From positions 1 through 9,415 of the forward strand of contig JAHEKL010000095.1 in the NCBI GenBank assembly GCA_024638345.1: 9,415 bases of DNA, in the 5' to 3' direction. This DNA comes from Gammaproteobacteria bacterium (lineage in GTDB: Bacteria; Gemmatimonadota; Gemmatimonadetes; Longimicrobiales; Gaopeijiaceae). Each line of letters begins with the position of its first letter. The first letter of the stretch is position 1. The notes beneath the pieces are model-generated. The model saw only the letters and a program-made list of their open reading frames with translations. It had not been told where the DNA came from and made no database searches. Both the position numbers and the translations under genes were made by a program. This document shows, piece by piece, positions 1 through 8,062 of the stretch.

Positions 1-1116
1 ACCTTCGGCGAGCGTCTCTCCACTCTCCTGGGTGCCGCGTACCTCCGTTCCCTGGACATCGCCGTCGAGTGGCTGCCCGCGGGTGAGCTGCTGAAGACGG
101 TCCCCACCCCACGGCAATCCGGGGATGCTGTGTGGCTTTCGGCCGAGTGCGATTCCGACCTGGATCCCCACCTCCGGGAACGACTCGATGCGCTTCCGGG
201 GATCGGTCTCACGCAGGGCTTCGTGGCCAGCGGTCCCGGCGGGGAGACGGTCGTGCTCGGTCGCGGAGGTTCGGACACTGCAGCGGCCTACCTCGCCGGC
301 AAGTGGGGGGCAGACCGACTCGAAGTATGGTCGGACGTGCCGGGCATGTTCAGCGCGGATCCGCGCATCGTCCCCAGTGCGAGGCTTCTCCGGCGACTCG
401 GCTACCGCGAGGCGCAGGAGATCGCGACGACGGGGAGCCAGGTCATGCATCCGCGCGCGATTCGAGCGCTCCGCGATCGGAGGATTCCTATCCATCTCAA
501 GAGCACGATGGACCCGGCTTCGCCCAATACAGTGATCGAGTACTTCGAGGACGCCGGTCCCGCGCAGGTCAAAGCGATCTCCTGGAAGAAGAAGGTCGTC
601 CTGATCTCGATGGAGACGCTCGGCATGTGGCACGAAGTGGGATTCCTGGCGAGAGCGTTCGCGGTGTTTCGCGACCTGGGTCTGTCCATCGACCTGGTCT
701 CGACGTCAGAGACTACCGTCACGGTTTCCTTGGACCCGCGCGCGACGCTCTTGGACCGCGAGACTCTCGATGAGCTGTCGGCCCGGCTCTCCGCGTTCTG
801 CGGCGTCGGGATCATTCGTCCCTGCGCCGCGGTGAGCCTCGTCGGGAAACGAATCCGCACGATCCTGCATCGACTGGGACCGGCGTTCGAGACGTTCGAG
901 GAGCGTCAGGTGCACCTCGTCAGCCAGGCCGCGAGCGACCTGAACCTCACCTTCGTCGTGGACGAGGATCAGGCAGCCGAGCTCGTGCGTGGACTCCACG
1001 AGCTCTTGATCCCGAGCGACCCGACGTCGGCCGTGTTCGGTCCTTCCTGGATGCAGCTCCAGCAAATGGCTGCCACGAGATCCGGGTCGAAGGACCCTAG
1101 GAGCGCCGTGCGGTGA
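1..1116 (+). CDS. lysC: Aspartate kinase (aspartokinase), 5'-truncated by window edge
   Basis: The frame is open from base 1 to the TGA at 1114-1116, giving 371 residues with the N-terminus outside the window. Aspartokinase phosphorylates L-aspartate in the cytoplasm, the first step towards lysine/diaminopimelate, threonine and methionine. Visible family motifs are GERLS at fragment residues 3-7, LGRGGSD at 86-92 (substrate/ATP region), WSDVPGMFSADPR at 110-122 and the EAQE..T.G..V.HPRA segment just after. Two ACT-type regulatory regions follow at about 191-258 and 271-333, so allosteric control by an amino acid end product is expected. The ACT region (SMETLGMW, VGFLARAF, LVSTSETTVTVSLDP, then ASDLNLTFVVDE) resembles, from memory, the kinase half of bifunctional aspartate kinase/diaminopimelate decarboxylase proteins. 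This includes an FGPSW motif at 346-350 where the linker to the decarboxylase would begin, yet the protein stops about 20 residues later. Its last 20 bp overlap the convergent symporter gene. Function is secure; feedback specificity is not visible. Confidence 0.93.
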   Translation, partial: TFGERLSTLLGAAYLRSLDIAVEWLPAGELLKTVPTPRQSGDAVWLSAECDSDLDPHLRERLDALPGIGLTQGFVASGPGGETVVLGRGGSDTAAAYLAGKWGADRLEVWSDVPGMFSADPRIVPSARLLRRLGYREAQEIATTGSQVMHPRAIRALRDRRIPIHLKSTMDPASPNTVIEYFEDAGPAQVKAISWKKKVVLISMETLGMWHEVGFLARAFAVFRDLGLSIDLVSTSETTVTVSLDPRATLLDRETLDELSARLSAFCGVGIIRPCAAVSLVGKRIRTILHRLGPAFETFEERQVHLVSQAASDLNLTFVVDEDQAAELVRGLHELLIPSDPTSAVFGPSWMQLQQMAATRSGSKDPRSAVR

Positions 1117-2878
1117 CGGGCTCGCGGGGTTCGACGTCCAGACGGTCGGGCGGCATCGATCGGAGATTGCGCGCGATCCATGCGAAGGAAAGGACGGCGA
1201 TACCGAGAAACAGCGCCGACTCGCCCCAGTCGCCGAAGAGTAGCTTCCCCACCCCGAAGAGCGACGAATAGACCGCGGATACTCCCGCCGCCCAGTTGGT
1301 CCAGTTGAGCGCACCCCCGTCGATCCCTTCGCGTCCGAAGCCACCTCGGCTCGCCACATCGTACCATCCGGGCCCGCCGGGTCGCACCTTCTTGTAGAAG
1401 CGGTCGAGTACGGCGTCGGGCTCGGGAGCGGTCATGAGCGTGACGATCAGCCACACCGCTGTCGACGAGAGCACCGTGGCGATCATGATTCCCGCCCATT
1501 GGGTGGGATCGTCAGGGTCGAGCCCGGCCCCGAACCAGAGGACCAGGCTCACGACCAACGACGCGACCATGGCCGAAATCTCGGACCAGGCGTTGATCCT
1601 CCACCAGTACCATCGGAGAATCAGCACCAAGCCCGTCCCGGCTCCAATGGCCAGCAAGAACCTCCATGCGCCCTCGATCGAAGTCATGAAGTACGTCACG
1701 ACCAGAGAGGCCACCATGAGCAGTGCGGTGGCCCCCCGAGACACCCGAACCAGGTGGCGCTCGTCCGATTCCGGGCGCATGAAGCGCGCATACAGATCGT
1801 TCACGAGATAGCTCGCGCCCCAGTTCAGCTGGGTTGAAATCGTGGACATGTAGGCTGCGACCAGACCGGCGAGCAGAAGACCCGTCAGACCCGACGGGAG
1901 GAGGTCCATGATCGCCATCACATACCCCTGGCGGGGGTTCTCCAAGTCGGTGTAGAGGATCGTGGTCGAGAGAGCCACGAGGATCCAGGGCCACGGACGA
2001 ACGGCGTAGTGCGCCACGTTGAACCATAGCGTGGCAAGGACTCCGTCCTTTTCCGTGCGGGAGGAGAAGATCCGCTGTGCGATGTATCCGCCGCCACCAG
2101 GCTCAGCTCCAGGGTACCAGGAGGCCCACCAGTTCATTCCCAGGTAGACCGCGAAGGTGACCACCGGCATCCAAGCTGCCCCCTGGGTCGGCACGAGCGC
2201 TACCGCGGTGTCGAACGACCCGTACACCTCGGCTAGGCCCGTCTCCAGGCCTGACAGCCCACCCACGGCTCCCACGGCGAAGATCGCGAGGATCACCGCC
2301 CCACCCACTGCCAGGCCGAACTGGAAGAAGTCGGTGACGACCACGCCCCAAAGCCCGGCGAGGACCGAGTAGCCCGCAGCGAGAAAGAAGCAGACCAACA
2401 GGGCGGGGATTCGAGGGATGTCCAGGGCGACCGCCGTGATCTCGACCATCGCCAGATTCACCCAGCCCATGACGATCAGGTTGATGGGCACGGCCAGGTA
2501 TGCCGCGCGGAATCCCCTCAGGATCGCCGCGGGCCGTCCACCATACCGGAGCTCCGTGAACTCGACGTCGGTCAGGACGCCGGCCCGTCTCCAGAGACGG
2601 GCGTAGAAGAACACGGTGAGGATTCCGCTCATCACCATGTTCCACCACAGCCAGTTCCCCGCGACCCCGTACTGCACGACGAGCTCGGTCACGGCGAGGG
2701 GTGTGTCCGCGGCGAAGGTAGTGGCTACCATCGAGGTCCCGGCGAGCCACCAGGGGAGTGCTCGACCTCCGACGAAGTAGTCCGAGAGGGAACGACCCCC
2801 GCGCTTCGCGAGCGACAGCCCGATGCCGCTTGCGATTGCGAAGTAGATGATGATGACGGACCAGTCGAGTCCCGTCAT
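1097..2878 (-). CDS. Sodium:solute symporter (SSS family) permease
   Basis: This is a 593-residue polytopic inner-membrane protein with roughly 13-15 hydrophobic segments (first about 5-24, last about 552-570). It begins ATG at 2878 and ends TAG at 1097-1099. SSS-family features are the N-terminal SDYFVGGRALPWW (32-44), the TTFAADTP stretch (53-60) in the unwound TM1 region, and MSTISTQLNWGASYLVND (344-361), whose Ser/Thr residues correspond to the Na2 sodium site of vSGLT-type carriers. The C-terminal extension with FYKKVRPGGPGW (494-505) marks the long subgroup common in polymer-use loci of Bacteroidota and related phyla. Such carriers couple sodium entry to uptake of a sugar or other small solute; the substrate cannot be read from sequence. 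The start overlaps the stop of the upstream GH3/serine-hydrolase gene by 4 bp (ATGA), and AGGG at 2886-2889 lies 7 nt before the ATG. I infer import of an amino sugar or muropeptide product released by the upstream enzymes. Confidence 0.92.
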   Translation of the reverse strand: MTGLDWSVIIIYFAIASGIGLSLAKRGGRSLSDYFVGGRALPWWLAGTSMVATTFAADTPLAVTELVVQYGVAGNWLWWNMVMSGILTVFFYARLWRRAGVLTDVEFTELRYGGRPAAILRGFRAAYLAVPINLIVMGWVNLAMVEITAVALDIPRIPALLVCFFLAAGYSVLAGLWGVVVTDFFQFGLAVGGAVILAIFAVGAVGGLSGLETGLAEVYGSFDTAVALVPTQGAAWMPVVTFAVYLGMNWWASWYPGAEPGGGGYIAQRIFSSRTEKDGVLATLWFNVAHYAVRPWPWILVALSTTILYTDLENPRQGYVMAIMDLLPSGLTGLLLAGLVAAYMSTISTQLNWGASYLVNDLYARFMRPESDERHLVRVSRGATALLMVASLVVTYFMTSIEGAWRFLLAIGAGTGLVLILRWYWWRINAWSEISAMVASLVVSLVLWFGAGLDPDDPTQWAGIMIATVLSSTAVWLIVTLMTAPEPDAVLDRFYKKVRPGGPGWYDVASRGGFGREGIDGGALNWTNWAAGVSAVYSSLFGVGKLLFGDWGESALFLGIAVLSFAWIARNLRSMPPDRLDVEPREPVTARRS

Positions 2879-5800
2879 CGAGGATCCCTGGGCTCGACCG
2901 TCCGGTCGGACACCGCCTGAGCCACCGCATCGTGCACGGCTCTTCGGAAGGCGACGTGCCGATCATTCTCGCGGGTGGGATTCACACGGTTCGTGAGAAG
3001 CACCACGAAGAGGTCGAGCTCCGGATCGATCCAGATCGATGTCCCCGTGAACCCGGTATGACCGAAGGAATCGGCGCTGAAGTAGTCCCCAGCCGAGGAG
3101 CGCCCCGAGGGGGTGTCCCAACCCAGGGCCCGACTCGAGCCGGGATCGGCTCGGGTCTTGAACCGGTCGACCGTGCCCTCATCCAGGTAGCGCACACGGA
3201 TGGGAATGCTCCCCGAACCGCAGGGGACTCCCGCACCTACCTCGTGCGAGCAAGGCTCCAGCATCCCTCGGTTGGTCAGCAGCGAAGCGAACACCGCAAG
3301 GTCTTGTGCGGTCGAGAAGAGTCCTGCGTGACCCGCGACCCCGCCCATTGCGTGGGCATTCTCGTCGTGGACTTCTCCGACGATGTGGTACGGGCGGTAC
3401 GCCGTGCCCCTTTCCGTCGGCGCGATCCGGGCCCTCTGGCCCTGGTCCGGCATGAATCCCGTATCCCACATCCCCATGAGCCGAAAGACCCGGCGCTCCA
3501 AGAACTCCTCGATCGACTCGCCGGCCACCTCCTCGACCACCCAGGCCAACGTCATGAAACCGAGATCGGAGTACTCCGTCGCGGAGCGCGGCGCACGCTC
3601 CAGCGGGGTGCTCAGGACGGCGGCCTTCATCGCGTCCAGCCCCTCGAGATCCTCGAAGAAGAGGCGGAAGGCCGGAAGACCGCTCCGGTGAACGAGGAGA
3701 TCACGAATCGTGACCGTCGTCTTGCGCGCATCGCCGGTCGCGAACGCAGGCACGTATTCGACGACGGGATCGTCCAGGTCGAGGAGGCCCTCCTCTGACA
3801 GGATCATGATCGCCGTGGTCGTCCCAACCACCTTGGTCAGGGAAGCCACGTCGTACACAGAGAAGGGTGTGACCACCGGGCTCGCGGGGTCCCAGTCCAG
3901 CCTGCCGTAGCCACGCAGGCGGACGAGCTGTCCCCGTCGGCCCACGGCGATGGCGACACCCGGCGCGACCGAGTCTGCGATCGCACCTTCGATCAGCGCA
4001 TCGAGCTCCGCCAGGGCACTCGGGTCCACGTCGACCGAAGCCGGGTCGGTCTCCAGGGGGGAGACCGTGAGGGCACGCCAGCTTCCCGGGGCAGGGGCAC
4101 CCTCTGGAAGCGGAGGCGTCTGAAGCCCGAACCCGTCTCCCGGTGGAGTGGCCGGAACCCCGGTAGGATCGTCTGCAGCTGGCGCCTCCGGATCCGGATC
4201 GTCGTCTCCTCCACGGACCAGACCCGCTTCATCGAGGGGGTCACGCCGCCGGTCCCCGAGGGCGGCGATGGCTGGAATGGCGGCCCGTTCGAGTCCGTCT
4301 CCCAGGGGGTGCAGTCCTGGAAGTGTGATGGGGAGGCGTCCCTCGATGGGCTCGGCCCCCGCCACGGCGCGCGCCGCCGCGCGCTGGGAAACCTCACGAT
4401 CCCCCCAAGCGACCACGTAGGTGCCGATGGTCGGCAGGGCATTGAGCAAATAGGGGTTGCCCAGCGAGATGAGCACCGTGCGATCCGTCGGGAGCGAGCG
4501 AACGAACGCTTGGATCTCCTCCGGTAGAGCGATCGATCCGGCGCCCGCGCGTGGTGGCACGTAGGCACTCAGCAAGACGGCGTCGAAGGATCCGCTCCTG
4601 GACACGAGCGCGTCGAGCTCGTCGGGAGGGGTGTCGGGCGCGATCCTGGCTGCCTCCAGCTCGGCCACCAGACCGCTCAGGACCGCGTCGAACTCCCGAC
4701 CGGCCACTAGATCGGCCCGCGTCGCATAGGTGATGCTGAGCACTCGGCGGACCCGCTCGGGGTCGAGTGGGACCAGCCGGCTCCCGTCCCTTGGTAGCGT
4801 GATCGAGCGGCCCGCGACCTCGTCAGCGGCGCGTCGGTGCTCCTCGATTCCCACCACCTGAGAGATCTGGTCCAGAGAGACCGTCCGCTCTCTCGGTAGC
4901 CCCACCCGAGCCTTCGCGGTCAGGATTCTCCGGACCGATGCGTCGATCCGCCCTCGGCTCAGTCGGCCCGTGTCGACCGCTGCGATCACGGCCGTGATCG
5001 CATCCGGAACCGACTCCGGGATCACGATCACGTCGGCTCCGGCCTCGAGCGCCAGCACCGCCGCCTCGCCGGCCCCGTATCCTTCCGTAATCGCCCCCAT
5101 GCGGAGTGCGTCGGTGAAGAGGAGTCCCGAGAAGCCCAGCTCGGCCCGCAGCATCTCGGTCATGAGCTCGGGGGAAAGCGTCGCTGGGGGCGCGTCCGGC
5201 CCCAAGATCCCCGGCACCGACACATGTGCGGTCATCACGGCATCCACCCCTTCGTCCAGAGCGGCCTCGAAGGGAACCAGCTCCACGGCATCCAGCCGGG
5301 CGCGATCTGCGGTCACCTCCGGCAGCGTGAGGTGCGAGTCCACCCGGGTGTCGCCGTGTCCAGGAAAGTGCTTGGCGGTGGTGAGGATGCCTCCGGCGCG
5401 GGCGCCCCGTATGTAAGCCCTGCCCAGGCGGGCGACCTCGCTCGGCGACTCACCGAAGGCCCGTGTGTTGATGATCGGGTTCTCGGGGTTGGAGTTCACA
5501 TCCAGTACCGGTGCGAAGTTGAGATGCACACCGACAGCCCTGGCCTCCCTCGCGGTGATTCGGGCAAACCGCTCCACTTGCGCCTCGTCCGCCACCGCCC
5601 CGAAGGCCATGGTCGGCGGGAAGCTCGTTCCCCCACCCTGCGGGAGCAGCGTGGGTAAGGCGTAGGTATGGCTGATTCGCATGCCTGGCCCGCCATTCTC
5701 GAAATCGGCCGTGACCAGTAACGGCACGGCCGCGCGCTCTTGGAGCGCATTCAGCTTGGCGGCGTATGCGTGGGGTGTCCCAATGGAGATCACTACCCCA

Positions 5801-6111
5801 CCGATTCCCTGTTCCTCTACCCACCCGAACGCCTCGACGAGCTCCGGGTCGTCCACAGCCGAGTAGGCGCCCGAGAGCCAAGGAAACACGAGCTGACCCA
5901 CCGCCTCGCGCAGGGTTAGTCCTGCCAGGGTTCGCTCGACCCACCGCGTCGCATCGCGATCGAGCTGTGCGACCAGATACGGAGGGACGTCTGCAGCCAC
6001 GGGGGCGGCGACGGAATCCAGAGTCCTACCGGAACAGGAAATCAGACCGAGGGCGAGAAGGACGGCCGGAGTCGCGCGGGTGAGGCCGCGCCGCATCCGC
6101 TTCACTCGCAC
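2875..6111 (-). CDS. Lipoprotein fusion: GH3 NagZ-type beta-N-acetylglucosaminidase + AmiE-like serine beta-lactamase-fold domain
   Basis: The predicted protein has 1078 residues counted from the GTG at 6111. An in-frame GTG at 6105 would give a 4-bp GTGA overlap with the upstream stop, and ATG 6096 is also possible; all three keep the signal peptide. A basic N-terminus and hydrophobic stretch end in the lipobox LISC (C26), so a membrane-anchored, periplasmic or surface lipoprotein is expected. The GH3 N-domain (about 55-430) carries KHFPGHGDT (247-255), the DSH Asp-His dyad (D258/H260) used by NagZ as acid/base, and FTDALRM with nucleophile D334. A GH3 C-domain follows to about 610, then an acidic, Pro-rich linker (about 618-680). 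The C-terminal serine hydrolase (about 695-1065) has SLTK (S757/K760), YSD (847-849) and HTG (1018-1020). In B. subtilis, separate NagZ and AmiE sequentially remove GlcNAc and the stem peptide from muropeptides; this gene appears to join both. The second domain could instead be a DD-peptidase or esterase. Confidence 0.9.
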   Translation of the reverse strand: MRVKRMRRGLTRATPAVLLALGLISCSGRTLDSVAAPVAADVPPYLVAQLDRDATRWVERTLAGLTLREAVGQLVFPWLSGAYSAVDDPELVEAFGWVEEQGIGGVVISIGTPHAYAAKLNALQERAAVPLLVTADFENGGPGMRISHTYALPTLLPQGGGTSFPPTMAFGAVADEAQVERFARITAREARAVGVHLNFAPVLDVNSNPENPIINTRAFGESPSEVARLGRAYIRGARAGGILTTAKHFPGHGDTRVDSHLTLPEVTADRARLDAVELVPFEAALDEGVDAVMTAHVSVPGILGPDAPPATLSPELMTEMLRAELGFSGLLFTDALRMGAITEGYGAGEAAVLALEAGADVIVIPESVPDAITAVIAAVDTGRLSRGRIDASVRRILTAKARVGLPRERTVSLDQISQVVGIEEHRRAADEVAGRSITLPRDGSRLVPLDPERVRRVLSITYATRADLVAGREFDAVLSGLVAELEAARIAPDTPPDELDALVSRSGSFDAVLLSAYVPPRAGAGSIALPEEIQAFVRSLPTDRTVLISLGNPYLLNALPTIGTYVVAWGDREVSQRAAARAVAGAEPIEGRLPITLPGLHPLGDGLERAAIPAIAALGDRRRDPLDEAGLVRGGDDDPDPEAPAADDPTGVPATPPGDGFGLQTPPLPEGAPAPGSWRALTVSPLETDPASVDVDPSALAELDALIEGAIADSVAPGVAIAVGRRGQLVRLRGYGRLDWDPASPVVTPFSVYDVASLTKVVGTTTAIMILSEEGLLDLDDPVVEYVPAFATGDARKTTVTIRDLLVHRSGLPAFRLFFEDLEGLDAMKAAVLSTPLERAPRSATEYSDLGFMTLAWVVEEVAGESIEEFLERRVFRLMGMWDTGFMPDQGQRARIAPTERGTAYRPYHIVGEVHDENAHAMGGVAGHAGLFSTAQDLAVFASLLTNRGMLEPCSHEVGAGVPCGSGSIPIRVRYLDEGTVDRFKTRADPGSSRALGWDTPSGRSSAGDYFSADSFGHTGFTGTSIWIDPELDLFVVLLTNRVNPTRENDRHVAFRRAVHDAVAQAVSDRTVEPRDPR
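2886..2889 (-). promoter_or_regulatory. Probable ribosome binding site of the symporter (AGGG)
   Basis: On the minus strand AGGG lies 7 nt before ATG 2878, inside the end of the GH3/serine-hydrolase gene. With the ATGA stop/start overlap at 2875-2878 it supports coupled translation of the transporter. Confidence 0.5.
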
Positions 6112-7967
6112 AGTCTCGCGGCCTGGAAGAAGGTCGGACCGGCGATCTGGAGACCGGCGCCGATCCCATGATCGGCGGAGATCTGCGCCGGCGACCGGCC
6201 CTGGATGGCCAGGTCGCCCACGAGCGCGCGCGCGGCGGCGTCCTGCGAGACCGCGGCACCGCTCCAGGCCGCCATGTACGATCGCACTTCGGGGAACTCG
6301 TTCAGGAGGTAGGGATTCCCGAACGAGATCAAGACGTTGGGGCGATCGGAGCGACTCACTCCACGGATGAACTCCATCAACTCCGGAGTTCCTGCGACCT
6401 CGCCGTCGGAGGATACCTCGGTGATGTAGAGGGACACGACGACCAGATCCGAGCCACGCGCGCGCTGTGTCAGCCGCTGGTACTCCTCGTCGGTCGTGTT
6501 GCTTCCGATCTCCGCGGTCCTGAGGCGTGGGTAGGTCCCGCGGAGCGTCTGATTGAAGGTGCTTCCTGCGAGCAGATCGCTCCGCCTCCGGTAGGTGACG
6601 GACAGCACGTTCGCGCTCCGCGTCCCGGCGAGTGGAAGGAGATCGCCCTCGTTCCGGAAGAGCGTGAGCGATCGTTCCGCGATCTCACGTGCGACCCGCG
6701 TATTGCTCTCGATCCCTACCTGCCGGTGCACGTCCTCGAGATCCACGGAGCGGTCGAGGTGAAGCCCCATCCGCGCCTTCGCGCTCAGGACTCTGCGCAC
6801 GGAATCATCGATCCGAGATTCCGCGATGCGCCCCGAAGCCACCGCCCGCTCGATCGCGCGGACGGCCGCCGGAGGATCGGGAGGGATGAGAATGACGTCG
6901 GCGCCCGCCTCGATGGCGCGGATCGTGTCCTCGTCGATACCGAACATCCGATCGATCGCGTCCATGTTCATGGCGTCGGTGAACACCAGCCCGTCGAAGC
7001 CCATGCGGCCACGCAGCAACCCGGTAAGCACGTTCCAGGACAGCGTCGCGGGAAGCTCCCGGCTCTCGGTCATGCCGGGCAGGGCGATGTGGGCCGTCAT
7101 GACGGCCTGCATCCCGGCTGCCATCGCCGCTCGGAACGGTCGAAGCTCCACCGTCTCCAGACGTTCCTGCGAGACCCGGATGATCGGGAGAGCCAGATGC
7201 GAGTCGGTGTCCGTATCACCGTGCCCCGGGAAGTGCTTTCCGGTGGCAATCGCACCGTGATCCTGGATGCCCCTTACGAGACAGGCTCCCATTCTGCCCA
7301 CGAGCTCCGGATCCTCACCGAACGACCGGACGTTGATGACCGGATTCTCGGGATTGTTGTTGACGTCCAGCACTGGAGCGAACGGGACGTGGATTCCCAC
7401 TGCCCGGGCTTCCTGCGCAGTGACACGACCCATCTCGTAGGCCAACGACGGATCGCCCGTGGCTCCGAGCGCCATCAGGGAAGGAAACTGCGACGCGCCT
7501 CCAAGCTCGGTTCCGTTCGGGAGGTAGACGGCACCTCGCATTCGAAAACCGGCCCCGGTCTCGAGATCGGCCGCTACGAGGAGGGGAAGTCGCGATCGTC
7601 GTTGGAGGACATTCAGCTTGGTCGCGACATCGAGCGGCGTCCCGACCGACACGATCACGCCCCCGATCTCCGCCTCGTCGACGTACCGAGTGATCTGCTC
7701 GAACGAGTCGGATCCTTCCGGGGCGAAATCACCCAGAATCCGCGGCATGATCAGCTGACCGATCTTCTCGCGAAGGCTGAGGCCCTCCAGCACGCCCGCC
7801 GCCCACGCGTCCGCGGACCGATCGGACGATCCGGTGACCCGGGTCGCTGATGGAGAAGTCGGTGACGAGCCGGCGGGACCTGCCGACCTGGCCTGGCCCG
7901 ACAAATGTACAGGCAACGACGAGAGAAGGACGATCGAGAGGACGCGGCCCGCGGATCGTAGTGGCAT
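6102..7967 (-). CDS. nagZ: Exported GH3 beta-N-acetylglucosaminidase, NagZ-type, two-domain
   Basis: The protein has 621 residues from ATG 7967. The frame stays open far upstream, but that part runs antisense through namZ, whereas ATG 7967 is followed at once by a Sec signal peptide (hydrophobic about 9-22, no lipobox Cys). No clear Shine-Dalgarno precedes it. The GH3 N-domain spans about 55-425: KHFPGHGDT (244-252), the DSH dyad (D255/H257) typical of NagZ rather than plant or fungal GH3 glucosidases, and VFTDAMNM with nucleophile D331. The second, alpha/beta domain runs from about 430 to the end, as in the roughly 640-residue exported B. subtilis NagZ and unlike the one-domain cytoplasmic E. 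coli enzyme. It should remove non-reducing terminal GlcNAc from peptidoglycan fragments. It is first in the operon, is clearly paralogous to the GH3 half of the next gene, and lacks the serine-hydrolase domain. Strict muropeptide specificity is inferred from family and context; chitobiose is an alternative substrate. Confidence 0.9.
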   Translation of the reverse strand: MPLRSAGRVLSIVLLSSLPVHLSGQARSAGPAGSSPTSPSATRVTGSSDRSADAWAAGVLEGLSLREKIGQLIMPRILGDFAPEGSDSFEQITRYVDEAEIGGVIVSVGTPLDVATKLNVLQRRSRLPLLVAADLETGAGFRMRGAVYLPNGTELGGASQFPSLMALGATGDPSLAYEMGRVTAQEARAVGIHVPFAPVLDVNNNPENPVINVRSFGEDPELVGRMGACLVRGIQDHGAIATGKHFPGHGDTDTDSHLALPIIRVSQERLETVELRPFRAAMAAGMQAVMTAHIALPGMTESRELPATLSWNVLTGLLRGRMGFDGLVFTDAMNMDAIDRMFGIDEDTIRAIEAGADVILIPPDPPAAVRAIERAVASGRIAESRIDDSVRRVLSAKARMGLHLDRSVDLEDVHRQVGIESNTRVAREIAERSLTLFRNEGDLLPLAGTRSANVLSVTYRRRSDLLAGSTFNQTLRGTYPRLRTAEIGSNTTDEEYQRLTQRARGSDLVVVSLYITEVSSDGEVAGTPELMEFIRGVSRSDRPNVLISFGNPYLLNEFPEVRSYMAAWSGAAVSQDAAARALVGDLAIQGRSPAQISADHGIGAGLQIAGPTFFQAARLCE

Positions 7968-8041
7968 GCGCCGACGGTCGAAGGGTACACGGAGCAGCGT
8001 GCGACCTCGTTGACCTGGCCAGACGGGCTGCCGATGTTCGG

Positions 8042-8057
8042 ACCGAGGAACCGAGGA
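8042..8057. repeat. Perfect tandem direct repeat, 2 x ACCGAGGA
   Basis: Two exact copies of ACCGAGGA lie head to tail at 8042-8049 and 8050-8057 in the divergent spacer, 5 bp before the GC hairpin. An 8-bp period is shorter than a helical turn, so this may be a slippage product rather than a pair of protein sites. Confidence 0.6.
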
Positions 8058-8062
8058 CGGAC

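Noticed and set aside
1097..1140. Terminator between the convergent aspartate kinase and symporter genes
   Set aside because: No stem-loop followed by a T-run is visible on either strand, and the genes overlap.
2932..3798. Plus-strand frame of 288 codons opposite the serine-hydrolase domain
   Set aside because: It is antisense to catalytic motifs YSD and HTG, has no recognisable domain and no plausible promoter or ribosome binding site.
6168..7850. Long open frame (560 codons) on the plus strand opposite the nagZ-type gene
   Set aside because: Its sequence is rich in Arg, Gly, His and Pro with no domain I recognise, and it lies wholly antisense to a GH3 gene with intact catalytic motifs. 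Long antisense frames are expected at this GC content.
8010..8038. Possible namZ promoter: TTGACC at 8010 and GATGTT at 8033, 17-bp spacing
   Set aside because: The -35-like box is good but the -10-like box matches TATAAT at only three positions, which is easily chance. Recorded as a candidate for start-site mapping, not as a feature.
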